Positions 25,847 to 35,932 are shown, counted from the stretch's first letter. The stretch is DNA of 64,000 nt from JAKAGZ01 sp963748105 (GCA_963748105.1 CAVVHP010000007.1:1-64000); one strand, 5' to 3'. Numbers and translations: made by a program. The notes: a model not told the origin generated them from the sequence alone.

Positions 25847-25924
25847 ATATTATTTCTGGCAAAAGGCCGGGTAATACTTTATTTTTCCCTCAGACTAATT
25901 ATTCAATTTCCCTATTAATATTTT

Positions 25925-26971
25925 ATGTACGAATACGTAGGTGCCTTACATATGCACTCGACATTCTCCGATGGTTCCGGGGAAGTGCCGGACATTGCAA
26001 AATTTGCAGATGAAGTCGGGTTGGATTTTATTGCATTGACCGATCATAATACTTTACGCGCACTGAAAGAAGGATACGAAAAATGGTACGGGAATACTTT
26101 GCTTCTTGTAGGCTGCGAGATAAATGATAAAGAAAATAAAAATCATTACCTGGCATTTGGAATTGAAGATGCCTTTTCAACTAGGCTTTCTGCAAAAGAG
26201 TATGTTAAAATGGTGAAGGAGCAGGGAGGTATTGGTTTTTTAGCTCATCCACACGAGAAACGGACTCATATGAAAGAACACCCACCCTATCCCTGGCAGG
26301 AATGGGATATTGAAGAATTTAACGGAATTGAGATTTGGAATCATATGTCTGAGTGGATGGAAAACCTCACTGAAGAAAATAAATACCAGGCCTTTATGCA
26401 TCCTCTCAGATCAATTGTTGCTCCACCGGAAGAAACACTGAAAAAATGGGATGAAATTAATCAAAAAAGGAAAGTGGTAGCAATTGGCGGCGTTGATGCC
26501 CATGCACATAAATATAATTTACTTGGTTTCCTTGAAGTTGAAATATTTCCTTACAAGGTTTTGTTTAAATCAATACGAACGCACATCTTAACAAAGGAAG
26601 AAATAAAAATTGGTGACAGTCCGGATAAAATTCAAAAAGCAAAAGAGATGATTTATTCGGCACTTGCTTATGGAAATAGTTTTGTTGCAAATGATTATCA
26701 CTGTGATTCAAAAGGGTTCAGATTTTTAGGAGAGGCTGATGGTAAATATTATGGTATGGGTGATTCAATAAAAGCAAAAGGGAAAATAAAATTAAAAATA
26801 ATTCTTCCTGTAGAAATAGCTGAGATAAGATTAATTATGAATGGAAAGAAAATCGATTCTATTGAAAATAATGAAGCAAGTTTTGTTGTTGAAAAAAAAG
26901 GTGCTTATCGCGTAGAGATATTTTATAACGATAAAGCCTGGATATATTCAAATCATATAAGAATAATTTAA
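25925..26971 (+). CDS. PHP-domain metal-dependent phosphoesterase-like protein
   Basis: The 348-residue cytosolic protein has the PHP metal motif HMHSTFSDGSG near residue 9 and DHN near 41 (ALTDHNTLRALKEG). HPHEKRTHM (about 112) and DAHAHKYN (about 190) supply further ligands. The first half is the PHP barrel, with a C-terminal beta domain (about 285-348) that may bind substrate. PHP enzymes hydrolyse phosphoesters such as nucleotides or histidinol phosphate; the substrate is not readable. It ends beside the terminator of the opposing two-component operon. Confidence 0.85.
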   Translation: MYEYVGALHMHSTFSDGSGEVPDIAKFADEVGLDFIALTDHNTLRALKEGYEKWYGNTLLLVGCEINDKENKNHYLAFGIEDAFSTRLSAKEYVKMVKEQGGIGFLAHPHEKRTHMKEHPPYPWQEWDIEEFNGIEIWNHMSEWMENLTEENKYQAFMHPLRSIVAPPEETLKKWDEINQKRKVVAIGGVDAHAHKYNLLGFLEVEIFPYKVLFKSIRTHILTKEEIKIGDSPDKIQKAKEMIYSALAYGNSFVANDYHCDSKGFRFLGEADGKYYGMGDSIKAKGKIKLKIILPVEIAEIRLIMNGKKIDSIENNEASFVVEKKGAYRVEIFYNDKAWIYSNHIRII

Positions 26972-26975
26972 TTAT

Positions 26976-27008
26976 AAAAATAAAAAAGCCGGAATTGCTT
27001 CCGGCTCT
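26976..27008 (-). terminator. Terminator of the two-component operon (minus strand)
   Basis: The stem AGCCGGAA/TTCCGGCT has loop TTGC. Read on the minus strand it is followed by TTTTTTATTTTTAT, a strong tail. It also lies just after the PHP gene on the plus strand, with a weaker T-run there. Confidence 0.85.
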
Positions 27009-27139
27009 GTTCTATCCCCCCTGATCAAAACTGTCTCATGCGTCTCATAATTCATTTAAATTTTAGGTCTAAAATTCCCGACATTCAATAGCCCGAATGG
27101 CTTATTTACGTATCGACAATGGTAAGTATGACCTCTTCC

Positions 27140-27771
27140 TTATTCTGCCAGGCCTTCTTTTATGGCTTTTGAAACTACCTGTGCTCTGGAATGGACGTGG
27201 AGTTTTTCGTAGATGTGTCTTATATGATTTTTTACTGTAAGTGGACTAATAAATAGTTTTTTAGCAACTTCATCGTTACAGAATCCCTGAACTATTAAAT
27301 TCAATACTTCCGATTCTCTTTCGCTTAAAGTATTATTTACATTTTTTGTAGGCACATGGCTTTTAAATAATCCAAGAGCTTGTTTTGCAATAGTTGGTGT
27401 CATCGGCGCGCCACCTTCAGTAACTTCTTGAATCGCTTTGAGTATTAATTCAGGCGAGCTTTTTTTAGAAGATATCCGTCAGCCCCGTTTAAAATAGCTT
27501 CAAAGACATTTTTATTGTCTTCAAAAACTGTTAAAATAATAATGCTCGCGCCAGGATATTTATCCTTTATTTGAGGAATGCCTTTAATACCGTTAATTCC
27601 CGGCAGCTCAATATCAAGTAATACAACATCAGGTTCTTTGCCCATTTCGAGAGAATCTTCAACTCTTTCAAAATCTCCATTATATAAAAATCCTTTGGAA
27701 TTCTTAAGCAAGTAAACAATACTTTCCCGGAAAGCCTTGTGATCTTCAATTACTGCAACTTTTATTGCCAT
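27140..27771 (-). pseudogene. NarL-family response regulator with a frame break at an A7 run
   Basis: The receiver domain (27445-27771) starts MAIKVAVIEDHKAFRES, with the acceptor Asp in VVLLDIELPG and the Lys in GYLLKK. The LuxR helix-turn-helix (27140-27403) reads LSERESEVLNLIVQGFCNDEV and FISPLTVKNHIRHIYEK. The two parts join at about 27455-27465, where the coding strand reads CTA AAA AAA GCT and stops soon after. One more A gives KKSSPELILKAIQEV and a full ~210-residue regulator. It may be an assembly error, a mutation, or a programmed slip, since A AAA AAA is a known slippery string. It follows the kinase gene by 61 bp as its cognate partner. Confidence 0.82.
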
Positions 27772-27832
27772 AGTCCTGTATCTTTTTTCTTATTGCAAAA
27801 TATGATGAATAAAGCGATAGGCAATAGCCCGT

Positions 27833-30800
27833 TTAAGTCATTTTTATCGTCAAAGAAATTGCAGTTCCTATTTCAGGGTGTGATGAAATATCCATCACAC
27901 CATTAATTTCTGCTGCCCTTTTTGTAATATTTCTTAATCCATTACCATGCAGTGAACCCGGGATTATTGTATCATTTTTAAACATTTGTAATGTCTTATC
28001 ATCTATACCTTTGCCATTATCTTCAAACCCTATTTTCAACACTTTACCGGAGAATGAAGTATTCAGAGTTATTTCAGTTGCATTTGAATGGAGTAGTGAG
28101 TTATGGCAGGCTTCTTTAAATATATAGTAAATGTTTCTTCTAATTTCATCAGAAATTTCAATGTCTTTGCCTTCTATATTGGAAATATTTCTGTATGATA
28201 TTTTATTGGCATTGCAATTTTCCCTGATATGAAACCTGATCCTGGCTATAAGATCTTTTAATGAATCGTGTGAAGGAGATATTGCCCAAACTAGATCAGA
28301 TATATTTTCATATGCATCGGATAATTGACTACTGATCTGAGAAAGAATATTTTTAGAGTTTGTGTCTGTACTAATAGATTTATTTAACACCTCAAGATAT
28401 AATTTGCTCCCGCTAATGGTCGAAGCAAGATCATCGTGTAAATCTCTGGCGATTTTATTTCTCGTATTTTCTCTATCTTCCTTAATCCTTTTTTCAAGAA
28501 TTACCCTTTCAAAAATCAAGTGTACAACAACTAGGTAAATTATAATAAATGACAAAGGAAGTATTACTGAAAGAAAAAACTCCCTGTGAATAAAAAATAA
28601 TATCAGGATGGAAAAAAGAATAAGTCCTATACTATGGGATAAGAATAGGTATCGAAAATCCCACTTGTATTTTTCTTTGCCCCTGACAATGGAGAAAGAC
28701 AGGAAAATAAATGCAAGCAAATATTTCATCATCTCACTTCGTATTTCGGTATCAATAAAAAATCTGATCAGTGATTTTTTAAAGAATGTAAAAGATCTCG
28801 CGAAGTCTGTTTCTTCCGAAATAAAAAGCCTTGAGCCGGATGACATACCTAAAAGTATTTTCTCTTTGCTTTTTGCAGGGAAGGTAATTACAATATCAAC
28901 AGAATCATTTTTACCGGTACCAAAGTGTATTTCTTTTGAGTTGTGTGAGCAATATCCAGTCCCGCTTAAAACCTGGCGATAACCTAGCAAATACTCTTTT
29001 TGCTTTATGTGTCCCGCTTTATAGAACCAGGCTTCAGCGCCAATAGCGTCTCTGTTTGTTTTTGTCCCTTCGAGCTGGATTGTAATAAAATTTTTATCAT
29101 CGGTTTTATTAATAAATAAACTACTGGAGCCACCGGTAAAACTTCCACAATAAAGGTCCAGATCCCCGTCATTATCAAGATCACCTATTGCAGTTCCGGT
29201 TGAATATGTACTTAATTCGGTTCCACTGCTAAATGTAATATCATTAAAAATACCATCTGGTGAATTTTTCAGCATTAAGTTTTTACCGACATTAGCGATG
29301 TATAATTCAAGAAATCCATCATTATCAAAATCTCCAAATTCGGCACCGTAAGATTGTAGTCTTTTCAATCCTAATTTACTCTCTGTTACATCAGCAAATC
29401 TAAAATTACCAAGATTTTTATACAGTCTGCTTTTTGCTCCCCGGTTTGTAATGAAAAGATCAATCAATCCATCGTTATTAAAATCAGCAAAAACAACTGC
29501 ATTACTTTTCGTAAATGGATCTCCCCCTGTGCCAGCATTTTTTGTTACTTCAATAAACTTTATTTCACCATCTTTTGTTACATTTTTATAAAAATTATTT
29601 TCCTTTGCCCAGTTAGCAACACAAAGGTCTTGTAGACCATCATTATTTACATCAGCAAAAGATGCCCCCATAGAGCCTCCTATACTGCTAAGGCCTGCTT
29701 CTTGAGTTATTTCGTGAAAAAACCCATTCCCATTATTTTCGTATAGTCTGTTTGTTGAATATTCATTAGTGATGAACATGTCCAGATCGCCGTCGTTGTC
29801 AATATCGGAGAAGGCTACGGCATTAGTTCTGTCTTTTATCTCACCGGATCCTCTGTCTGATTGTTTTGATACGTCTCTGAAATAACCATTGCCATCATTT
29901 AACAGCAGTTTATTTTTATCTATCAGGCTGCAAATATAAATATCTTGATCACCGTCATTATCAATATCAGCTACACCCACACCTAGTTGTAGTTTTGTAT
30001 AGCTGTTACTTCTTTCTATCGGCACTACGCCCGATACTTTTCTGATAACTGCCTCTTCACTGAATGAGGGTAGCGATTCTTTCAGGGCATCTGATGAATC
30101 TGTGAGATTATTCATATAGAGGCTATTAGGATTAAAGATGCAAACTATGTATATATCCTTGAAGCCATCACTATTTAAATCTTCAATTGCGATTCCGTAT
30201 TGATCGTCAAGATTTCTGGCATAGTTTACAGGCAAAACGCTTATAAAGCCCAATTCTTTTTTTACCTTAAATTGAATTTTCTTATCTGAGATTTTTAGAA
30301 TAGTTCCATGATCGCCTCCAACCCAGATTTCATTATCTGAGACAAAGGATAATGAATTTAACTTTACTTTAACTCCCGATGGTATTACTTCAAGTGCATT
30401 GTCTCTATAATGTAGTATTAGTCCATCATCGCCAATAAGCCAGACGGAATTTTCGGTGGTTGAATAAAGATGTAAAGCTCTGTCAAGAATGGGATCACTT
30501 TCGATTATAGAGGATAAGAAATTTGAAAACTTAATAAGCTTATCACCAGCCAGGATGATTCCATTGTATATACTTTTAAAATCAATGCTTCTAATGTCTT
30601 CGCCACTTAAATATTGTGTCCATTTGTTGTTACTATAAAAATATAATTCTCCATCTAGAGTTTTAACCCAGGCCTCATTATTATCATTTGCAAATATTTG
30701 ATCAATCGTGCCAAGGTTTGGTGGGAAAGGTAAACTATGCCATTTGTTATTATAATAGGCAATCTCTCTATCGCCACCAATCCAGAGTTTCCCTCCCGGG

Positions 30801-31219
30801 GTTTCAAACATAGTTGTAATTATATTTCCAAAGGGATGCTGAAGCTTGATATTTTCTCTTCCGTTATAACGATAAAGTTCACTTGCGCTCTGTGGATTAA
30901 TTATTTTGGCGAAGAGAATATTTCGTTTACTCTTTGCAACAAAACAATTAATATTTCTTTGAGTTTCAATGTCTTTTGAAATTTCCCATTCCTTACCGTT
31001 GAATCCCAGGAAATATGATCCGGTGGCGAATCCACGGTTTGATGAAAGCATTTGTATTTGAGAGATGTGATGTTTAACTGGGGAGGAAATAATGCTGACA
31101 AAGTATTCATTATCTTTTATGTGGTCCCCTTTGTCTACAATTTTACTGGTTAGTACATTATTAAAAGCCATCAGAAAAATAAAAATTATAGGTGCTATAT
31201 ATTTGACCCTATTTAGCAA
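27833..31219 (-). CDS. Sensor histidine kinase with extracellular FG-GAP/ASPIC propeller
   Basis: The 1128-residue hybrid starts TTG. A signal/anchor (about 8-23) leads into a beta-propeller region (about 40-330). Seven FG-GAP/VCBS calcium loops follow between about 340 and 700, for example DIDNDGDQDIYIC, DFNNDGLIDLFIT and DLDNDGDLDLYCG. An ASPIC/UnbV-type domain comes next (about 710-800; GTKTNRDAIGAEAW, HFGTG), then TM helices (about 825-900) and a HisKA_3 dimerisation helix with His928 in ARDLHDDLAST. The ATPase domain has EDNGKGID and HGNGLRNI. The output is the adjacent NarL regulator. Kinases of this class usually carry small-molecule or propeller sensors; FG-GAP plus ASPIC in one kinase is unusual. 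Confidence 0.88.
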   Translation of the reverse strand: MLNRVKYIAPIIFIFLMAFNNVLTSKIVDKGDHIKDNEYFVSIISSPVKHHISQIQMLSSNRGFATGSYFLGFNGKEWEISKDIETQRNINCFVAKSKRNILFAKIINPQSASELYRYNGRENIKLQHPFGNIITTMFETPGGKLWIGGDREIAYYNNKWHSLPFPPNLGTIDQIFANDNNEAWVKTLDGELYFYSNNKWTQYLSGEDIRSIDFKSIYNGIILAGDKLIKFSNFLSSIIESDPILDRALHLYSTTENSVWLIGDDGLILHYRDNALEVIPSGVKVKLNSLSFVSDNEIWVGGDHGTILKISDKKIQFKVKKELGFISVLPVNYARNLDDQYGIAIEDLNSDGFKDIYIVCIFNPNSLYMNNLTDSSDALKESLPSFSEEAVIRKVSGVVPIERSNSYTKLQLGVGVADIDNDGDQDIYICSLIDKNKLLLNDGNGYFRDVSKQSDRGSGEIKDRTNAVAFSDIDNDGDLDMFITNEYSTNRLYENNGNGFFHEITQEAGLSSIGGSMGASFADVNNDGLQDLCVANWAKENNFYKNVTKDGEIKFIEVTKNAGTGGDPFTKSNAVVFADFNNDGLIDLFITNRGAKSRLYKNLGNFRFADVTESKLGLKRLQSYGAEFGDFDNDGFLELYIANVGKNLMLKNSPDGIFNDITFSSGTELSTYSTGTAIGDLDNDGDLDLYCGSFTGGSSSLFINKTDDKNFITIQLEGTKTNRDAIGAEAWFYKAGHIKQKEYLLGYRQVLSGTGYCSHNSKEIHFGTGKNDSVDIVITFPAKSKEKILLGMSSGSRLFISEETDFARSFTFFKKSLIRFFIDTEIRSEMMKYLLAFIFLSFSIVRGKEKYKWDFRYLFLSHSIGLILFSILILFFIHREFFLSVILPLSFIIIYLVVVHLIFERVILEKRIKEDRENTRNKIARDLHDDLASTISGSKLYLEVLNKSISTDTNSKNILSQISSQLSDAYENISDLVWAISPSHDSLKDLIARIRFHIRENCNANKISYRNISNIEGKDIEISDEIRRNIYYIFKEACHNSLLHSNATEITLNTSFSGKVLKIGFEDNGKGIDDKTLQMFKNDTIIPGSLHGNGLRNITKRAAEINGVMDISSHPEIGTAISLTIKMT

Positions 31220-31531
31220 AAGTATTTCCTGTCTAATTTAGGTAGTGTATAATTAATGGGGAAAAGAAACAAAGATTTATATCTATCATCTAATAGGTAA
31301 AATTGCTGCAGGCCCTTACTCCCCAAATTCTATCCTTTAAAGGTAATGATTTTTTTAAGCTAATCTGACAAAAAAATAATGGTAACTATGATGTTTGTAA
31401 CTTATTAAATATATAAGGTCCATTATTGGAGGATTGTAATACAATTATGTTAATAATAATTATCTCTTTGTTGTATTACTATTGAAATCTGATGTGTGGA
31501 TTGGGTGTAATCCGGCTAAATTATAATGCAA
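31220..31531. other. Non-coding gap upstream of the kinase
   Basis: AT-rich with no open frame or RNA gene recognised. It should carry the kinase promoter on the minus strand and the end of the PAP2 unit. Confidence 0.35.
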
Positions 31532-32200
31532 TTAGATCCTTTTCCAAAGAGCACCATTTCTTCTGAATATATAATTAACAATTGCAAGCCAGAACAATCC
31601 AGCACTCCATCCTGCTACTACCTCTGTCAAGGTATGTGAAGTAAACAACCTGCTTAGTCCAATTAAAGTAATTAATATTGCTGCAAAAACATAAACAACA
31701 TAACGTGCTTTTGTATAGATTAATCTTTTACCGGAATATTTTGCTAAGGATGCATAAAGCACAAGCGAAATTAAGGCATGTCCGCTTGGGAATCCAAATC
31801 CGTTATTAATTAAAACATTAAAAAAATAATCTGGACTACCATCATTTATTGTAAATTTGAGAATGAATAATATAATAATTGCGCCACCTATTGTTATCAA
31901 AAATTCAAACAATATTTTCCTTTCACTTAGAAAAAAAAGAAAACTTACAACAAAACCCACAATTAATATGAAGTCAATATGACCGCCTAATGCAGAAATA
32001 TCCCTGCATATATCCACAAGCCAAATTGGGCCATATGAATTAGACCATCTATTTGTCATACCAAAATTGTCTTTCATAAAATTATGAAAGACAATATTAT
32101 TTGAATTATTGGTCATCACTAACATTATAACAAACAATATCAAGGATGATAATGTAAGATATATTAGTTTTTTAACCGGGCTTGTTCTTTGGGGAATCAT
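31532..32200 (-). CDS. PAP2-family membrane phosphatase
   Basis: The ~222-residue inner-membrane protein (six TM helices) dephosphorylates a lipid phosphate such as undecaprenyl-pyrophosphate or phosphatidate. The core motifs are FPSGHALIS (catalytic His) and SRLFTSHTLTEVVAG (second motif, with Glu where the last acidic residue stands). The start is set at MIPQRTS (32200) because AGAGG lies just before it; a 7-residue longer form is possible. It lies at the left edge of the accessory stretch. A second PAP2 gene of different sequence is 1.8 kb away. Confidence 0.82.
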   Translation of the reverse strand: MIPQRTSPVKKLIYLTLSSLILFVIMLVMTNNSNNIVFHNFMKDNFGMTNRWSNSYGPIWLVDICRDISALGGHIDFILIVGFVVSFLFFLSERKILFEFLITIGGAIIILFILKFTINDGSPDYFFNVLINNGFGFPSGHALISLVLYASLAKYSGKRLIYTKARYVVYVFAAILITLIGLSRLFTSHTLTEVVAGWSAGLFWLAIVNYIFRRNGALWKRI

Positions 32201-32221
32201 TGATCCTCTTAATAAAGACAA

Positions 32222-32586
32222 TAATAAAAATACATCAATTTGAACTTAGTATGTGGGAATTTGTTATTATTTCCAGCTATTTTATAAACTTAATTGGTAA
32301 AAGTTAAAAATTCATCATTCTTAGTTTCAACGGTACTTTTAATTTTCAGACAAAAATTTTTGTTGCCCAAATATATTAAGTTCCGAAAACAATATTAATT
32401 TCAAAATTATATTGGGATATACTGATACGAATTACCTTAATAGATCCCGTTTATCTTTTCTAAATTTAATTTGGGGGTTGTTCTATACCTGAAATAATGA
32501 AGATTATAGAAAATTGTTTAATTTGAAAAATATTTCAGTGATTTATCTGATATAGTATTTGATATGCGCTTAATTGTTTTATCGTC
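32222..32586. other. Non-coding AT-rich stretch at the left side of the accessory region
   Basis: No open frame, RNA gene or repeat is recognised. The base composition is even more AT-rich than the flanks, as expected for decayed DNA. Confidence 0.35.
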
Positions 32587-32645
32587 GATAAAGGGGGGAA
32601 AGAACACAAGCAAGGGAATACTGAAGGGTTTTCTCCCCCTTTATC
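32587..32645 (+). other. Long hairpin with G-run arm
   Basis: The arms GATAAAGGGGGGAAA (32587-32601) and TTTTCTCCCCCTTTATC (32629-32645) pair over about 15 bp around a 27-nt loop. No T-run follows. It may be a remnant of a mobile element end or a processed RNA; nothing identifies it further. Confidence 0.4.
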
Positions 32646-32923
32646 ATTTAAAATAAATTCTCAGTTTTTAATATCCTATAATGTAAAGTGTTAATTAATA
32701 TAGATTAAACAAATATATTTTAGACAAAGCATAAATTATCTTCGTTCAATGGAAATAATTGTCTACTAAAGGTGCCATTTAAACTGAGGATATTTTTTTG
32801 ATAAAAATGCGTCATTGTTTGAGAGTTTTTTTGCCTATTCTGCTTAAAAAGCCCCTCCTTATAACCTTCCATTTCAGGTAGTATTTTAGATGAAAATATT
32901 TAGTTAGATGCAATTATCAACAA

Positions 32924-33560
32924 AATGAATTTATTGCAAAAACTTGGTGATAGCTTCAACTTAAAGCAAGGGACAAAACCTTATGGCGATAAAGATAGAA
33001 AAAGTGCCTAAGTTTTATCAAATAATAAATTTGATACTTCTTGGGAGCCAGCAATAAATGGTAGGAACATTAGTCAATATCATATTAAATATGATATTGA
33101 ATATGCAAAACGTAGCGAGGAACTACATTCTAGTTTAGATACAAAAATTATCAATAATCCCAAAATATATTTTCATCGTATGAGAAAGATATATCTATTT
33201 CATCGTATTGTAGCAGCGTATGACAATACCGGAATATACGGACTATACACTTGTTCTGTGATTTTCCCTAAGGAAGGCGTAATTACTTCCTAAAAGTATT
33301 TATTAGCATTGCTTAATTCGCACTTGGTTAACTTTTGGTAAAAAAATTTGACACTGATATAGAGATTAAACTTGCATCAGTAAAAAATATTCCTATCCCA
33401 GATGCAACACCAAGTCAATAAATGGAATTATCTGACTTTGTAGACAAAATCATAATCAGTAAAAATGTAAATCTCACATCCGACATTAGCGACCTTGAAA
33501 GTCGAATGGACTAATTCGTTTATAAACTTTATGACCTAACCGAGGATGAAATAACATTAT
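32924..33560 (+). pseudogene. Decayed type IIG restriction-modification enzyme (TaqI-like specificity domain)
   Basis: Translated in pieces, the stretch still reads LGDSFNLKQGTKPYGDKDRK, FDTSWEPAINGRNISQYHI, PKIYFHRMRKIYLFHRIVAA, YDNTGIYGLYTCSVIFPKEG and, after a frame change, FDTDIEIKLASVKNIPIPDA, then LYDLTEDEI. This is the C-terminal target-recognition region of Eco57I/TaqI-like enzymes. At least five stop codons and one frame shift interrupt it, and no methyltransferase motifs are seen upstream. It is a dead remnant in the island beside tRNA-Arg. Confidence 0.8.
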
Positions 33561-33676
33561 AGAAACAGCATAAAGCGAAGGAAATTCAAACGCTTCATAG
33601 CCACACACTTTGCCAAACATTTACAAAAGGATACCTTGCTAAAACCTTTTATTTAGTTTTTATTTTAATTTGTTAA

Positions 33677-33803
33677 TTTATTTACTGAATTCAACAAATC
33701 CTCAACTCTTAGATGAGAATATAATTTCTCTACCACTATCCCTGGAAGTCTCTCACAGGGCTTATATAGCTGTTTAAAATTAATTTTAGAGGCATATTTC
33801 AGT
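33677..33803. repeat. Direct repeat R1 of the island (pair with 34667-34792)
   Basis: R1 shares, at roughly 70% by eye, TTTACTGAATTCA, ATGAGAATAT, TTTCTC, CTCACAGG and AAATTAATT in order with R2. R2 ends at the integrase stop. R1 may mark the lost 3' end of another integrase copy. A shorter third copy of the left end (TTTACTGAATTCATTAAAT) is at about 33810-33835. Confidence 0.65.
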
Positions 33804-34004
33804 TATTAAGTTTGTTTACTGAATTCATTAAATTAACAATCTCTAATTCCCATTTGTATAGCTCTTGAATTTTAATATCGCAATAATGTGATGTTAATTA
33901 ATATTTGTATTTTAAAAATATATATTCATAAATGTATTTAATTTTTAGTCCTGTTCTAAATTGTTAATAAATTTGACTTTGCAAAAAGATTTTACAAGAT
34001 TCTA
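33804..34004. other. Non-coding stretch upstream of the second PAP2 gene
   Basis: AT-rich, containing only the partial third repeat copy near 33810. It probably holds the promoter of the PAP2 gene; no other element is recognised. Confidence 0.35.
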
Positions 34005-34634
34005 ATGACGAAAAAAAATGTGCCTATCTTAAGTCTCAAAATTTTTCTTTTTATATCCTTAGCTATTATAATAAGCATCAAGTATTTAGATGCTGAAATT
34101 GCAGTAAGAGTAATGAGCTTACTTCGTTTTCTGCACATTTTAAGAAAAAACGATAAAAGCATACCTGACCTATTACTACATTTTGTTGGTTTTGGCACAA
34201 TAGTAACGTGGGTAATTTATCTGTATAGATTGCATAAGAAAAACAATGATATTAAAACGCAATTTTTAAAATTTGTGGGCATTATTTTGCCAATTTCATA
34301 TTTGGTAAAATCGATATTAAAATTTGTATTTGGAAGAACCAGTCCTCGGGAGTGGCTTTTTAATAGGAAACCATTGACTTTTAACTGGTTCAATGGTTGG
34401 AGTGGGAGTTTCCCCTCTGGTCATATGGTTGTCTTTGCTGCTTTTGGAGTAGCAGTTTTAATTTACTTCCCTCAATTTCGCAAAATGACTTTGATTTTGC
34501 TTAGCCTTTTGGGAATTGCACTTGTTGTAACTGACTATCATTTTTTGAGTGATGTTATGGCTGGAGCATACATTGGGGCTATAACAACCTATCTCATAAG
34601 GTATATAATGGAAAAACAACGGATTAAGCATTAG
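34005..34634 (+). CDS. PAP2-family membrane phosphatase (island copy)
   Basis: The 209-residue protein has about five TM helices. Motifs are KFVFGRTSPREW (phosphate-binding Lys and Arg), SFPSGHMVVF (catalytic His) and DYHFLSDVMAGAYIG (His-Asp pair). It probably acts on a lipid phosphate or pyrophosphate. It is flanked by direct repeats R1 and R2, inside an otherwise decayed island, and is the one intact cargo gene there. It is only distantly related to the PAP2 gene at 31532, so it is not a recent duplicate. Confidence 0.82.
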   Translation: MTKKNVPILSLKIFLFISLAIIISIKYLDAEIAVRVMSLLRFLHILRKNDKSIPDLLLHFVGFGTIVTWVIYLYRLHKKNNDIKTQFLKFVGIILPISYLVKSILKFVFGRTSPREWLFNRKPLTFNWFNGWSGSFPSGHMVVFAAFGVAVLIYFPQFRKMTLILLSLLGIALVVTDYHFLSDVMAGAYIGAITTYLIRYIMEKQRIKH

Positions 34635-34666
34635 TTCATAAATATCAAATTGATAAATTATTTAGC

Positions 34667-34792
34667 TTATTTACGGAATTCAATAAATCTTTAGCCCTTA
34701 AATGAGAATATATTTCTCTTGCCCTTATCTCTGAAACCCCCTCACAGGACACGTATGACAGTTTGAAATTAATTCTACGGGTATATCCTAAC
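34667..34792. repeat. Direct repeat R2, abutting the integrase gene
   Basis: This partner of R1 carries the same ordered words (TTTACGGAATTCA, ATGAGAATAT, CTCACAGG, AAATTAATTCT). It ends over the stop codon of the recombinase gene. The two repeats flank the PAP2 gene, about 990 bp apart. Confidence 0.65.
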
Positions 34793-35812
34793 TCTCCAAA
34801 ACTTTAACAGCATCCTTAAGGCTTTCTACTGTCAGATGTGAATATACCTGAGTTGTTTTAACGTCCTTGTGTCTTAATAATTCTTTAACTATAAAAATTG
34901 AAATTCCCTTCTTTACCATATTAGAAGCAAAACTATGTCGCAAATCGTGGAAATGTATGTCTGGATTTATGGCACTTGCCTTAACTGCTTTTTTGAAATT
35001 CCGGCTTATGAAATCACCATTGAATTTGAATCCATTCTTTTCAAATAACAAATTATTTTTTTTGAGGGATATGACTTTAGGGATTCTGTTTTGGGGCATA
35101 TTAAACAGCGTTCCATTTATCGGAATAACTCTTTCTTTTTTCCCCTTTGTTGTAAATCCCTTTGTGTTTGATACTTCTATTATCCTGTCAGTTAATGAAA
35201 TCTGATTCCACTCACGCTTACTATTTCAGATAATCTCATACCGGTATGAAAGGCAAATAAATAAATATCTTTAAATAATTCGTTCGGCTCGTTGCTGAGG
35301 ATAAGTCTAAATTCACTCTCATTAAGGAATCGGGGGTTATTATAGGGGATTTTAGGAATGCTTATTTTCTTAAAAGGATTCGTTTCAATATACCCCCAGC
35401 TTATAGCCTTATTAAATCTACTTCTCAAATTATTAAAGTTTTGCTTAGCTGAATATTTACTCCTTTTATAGGCTATTGAAATAAATTCCTCAAGCATCTT
35501 CGATGTTAAGTTTTTTAGGGGAATGTTTTCGATAAAATCTCTGAGTTCTTTACAGGTATATTTTACATTGTTAGAATATTTTCGGGATAGATTCTGTTTA
35601 ACAAAGTTCTCATATTCAGTCAGAAAATCATATAAACTTTTGGGAGTGAGTAGGGCTTTAGACTTTTGCTTTTCGTTATACTTAGTCAGGAATTTTATTG
35701 CTTCGCTTTTTGTAGCCCGCTTAGTTGAGACTCTTTTAATTCTACCCTCAATTTCATCAAAATACTCCAAATGGAAATATTTTCCCCTTTTGAACAGAAA
35801 AGAATTCTTCAT
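34788..35812 (-). pseudogene. Tyrosine recombinase (phage-type integrase), one frameshift
   Basis: The N-terminal frame (35192-35812) has a SAM-like core-binding domain and the first catalytic Arg in FHTGMRLSE. The C-terminal frame (34788-35099) has HDLRHSF, LLRHKDV and the nucleophile in TTQVYSHL. Between them the coding strand reads on as WNQISLTDRIIEVSNTKG if one base is added near 35205, so a single deletion breaks the gene. All catalytic residues survive. It lies 120 bp from the 5' side of tRNA-Arg, a usual target of such elements. The loss may be recent or an assembly error. Confidence 0.8.
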
Positions 35813-35932
35813 TTTATCCTTCCTTTCCGTTCTTAAAAGTGTTAAGTAAAACGTTAAGTAACTTTACCTTTTTAACTGATTTGTTGCTATTTTACCTAAG
35901 CAAAAAGTTTGAATTTAGTCCATTTTCCACGC

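Noticed and set aside
32587..32645. Rho-independent terminator in the G-rich hairpin
   Set aside because: No T-run follows either arm on either strand; kept only as an unexplained hairpin.
32924..33560. An active restriction-modification system
   Set aside because: At least five stop codons and a frame change interrupt the only fragment, and no methyltransferase motifs remain.
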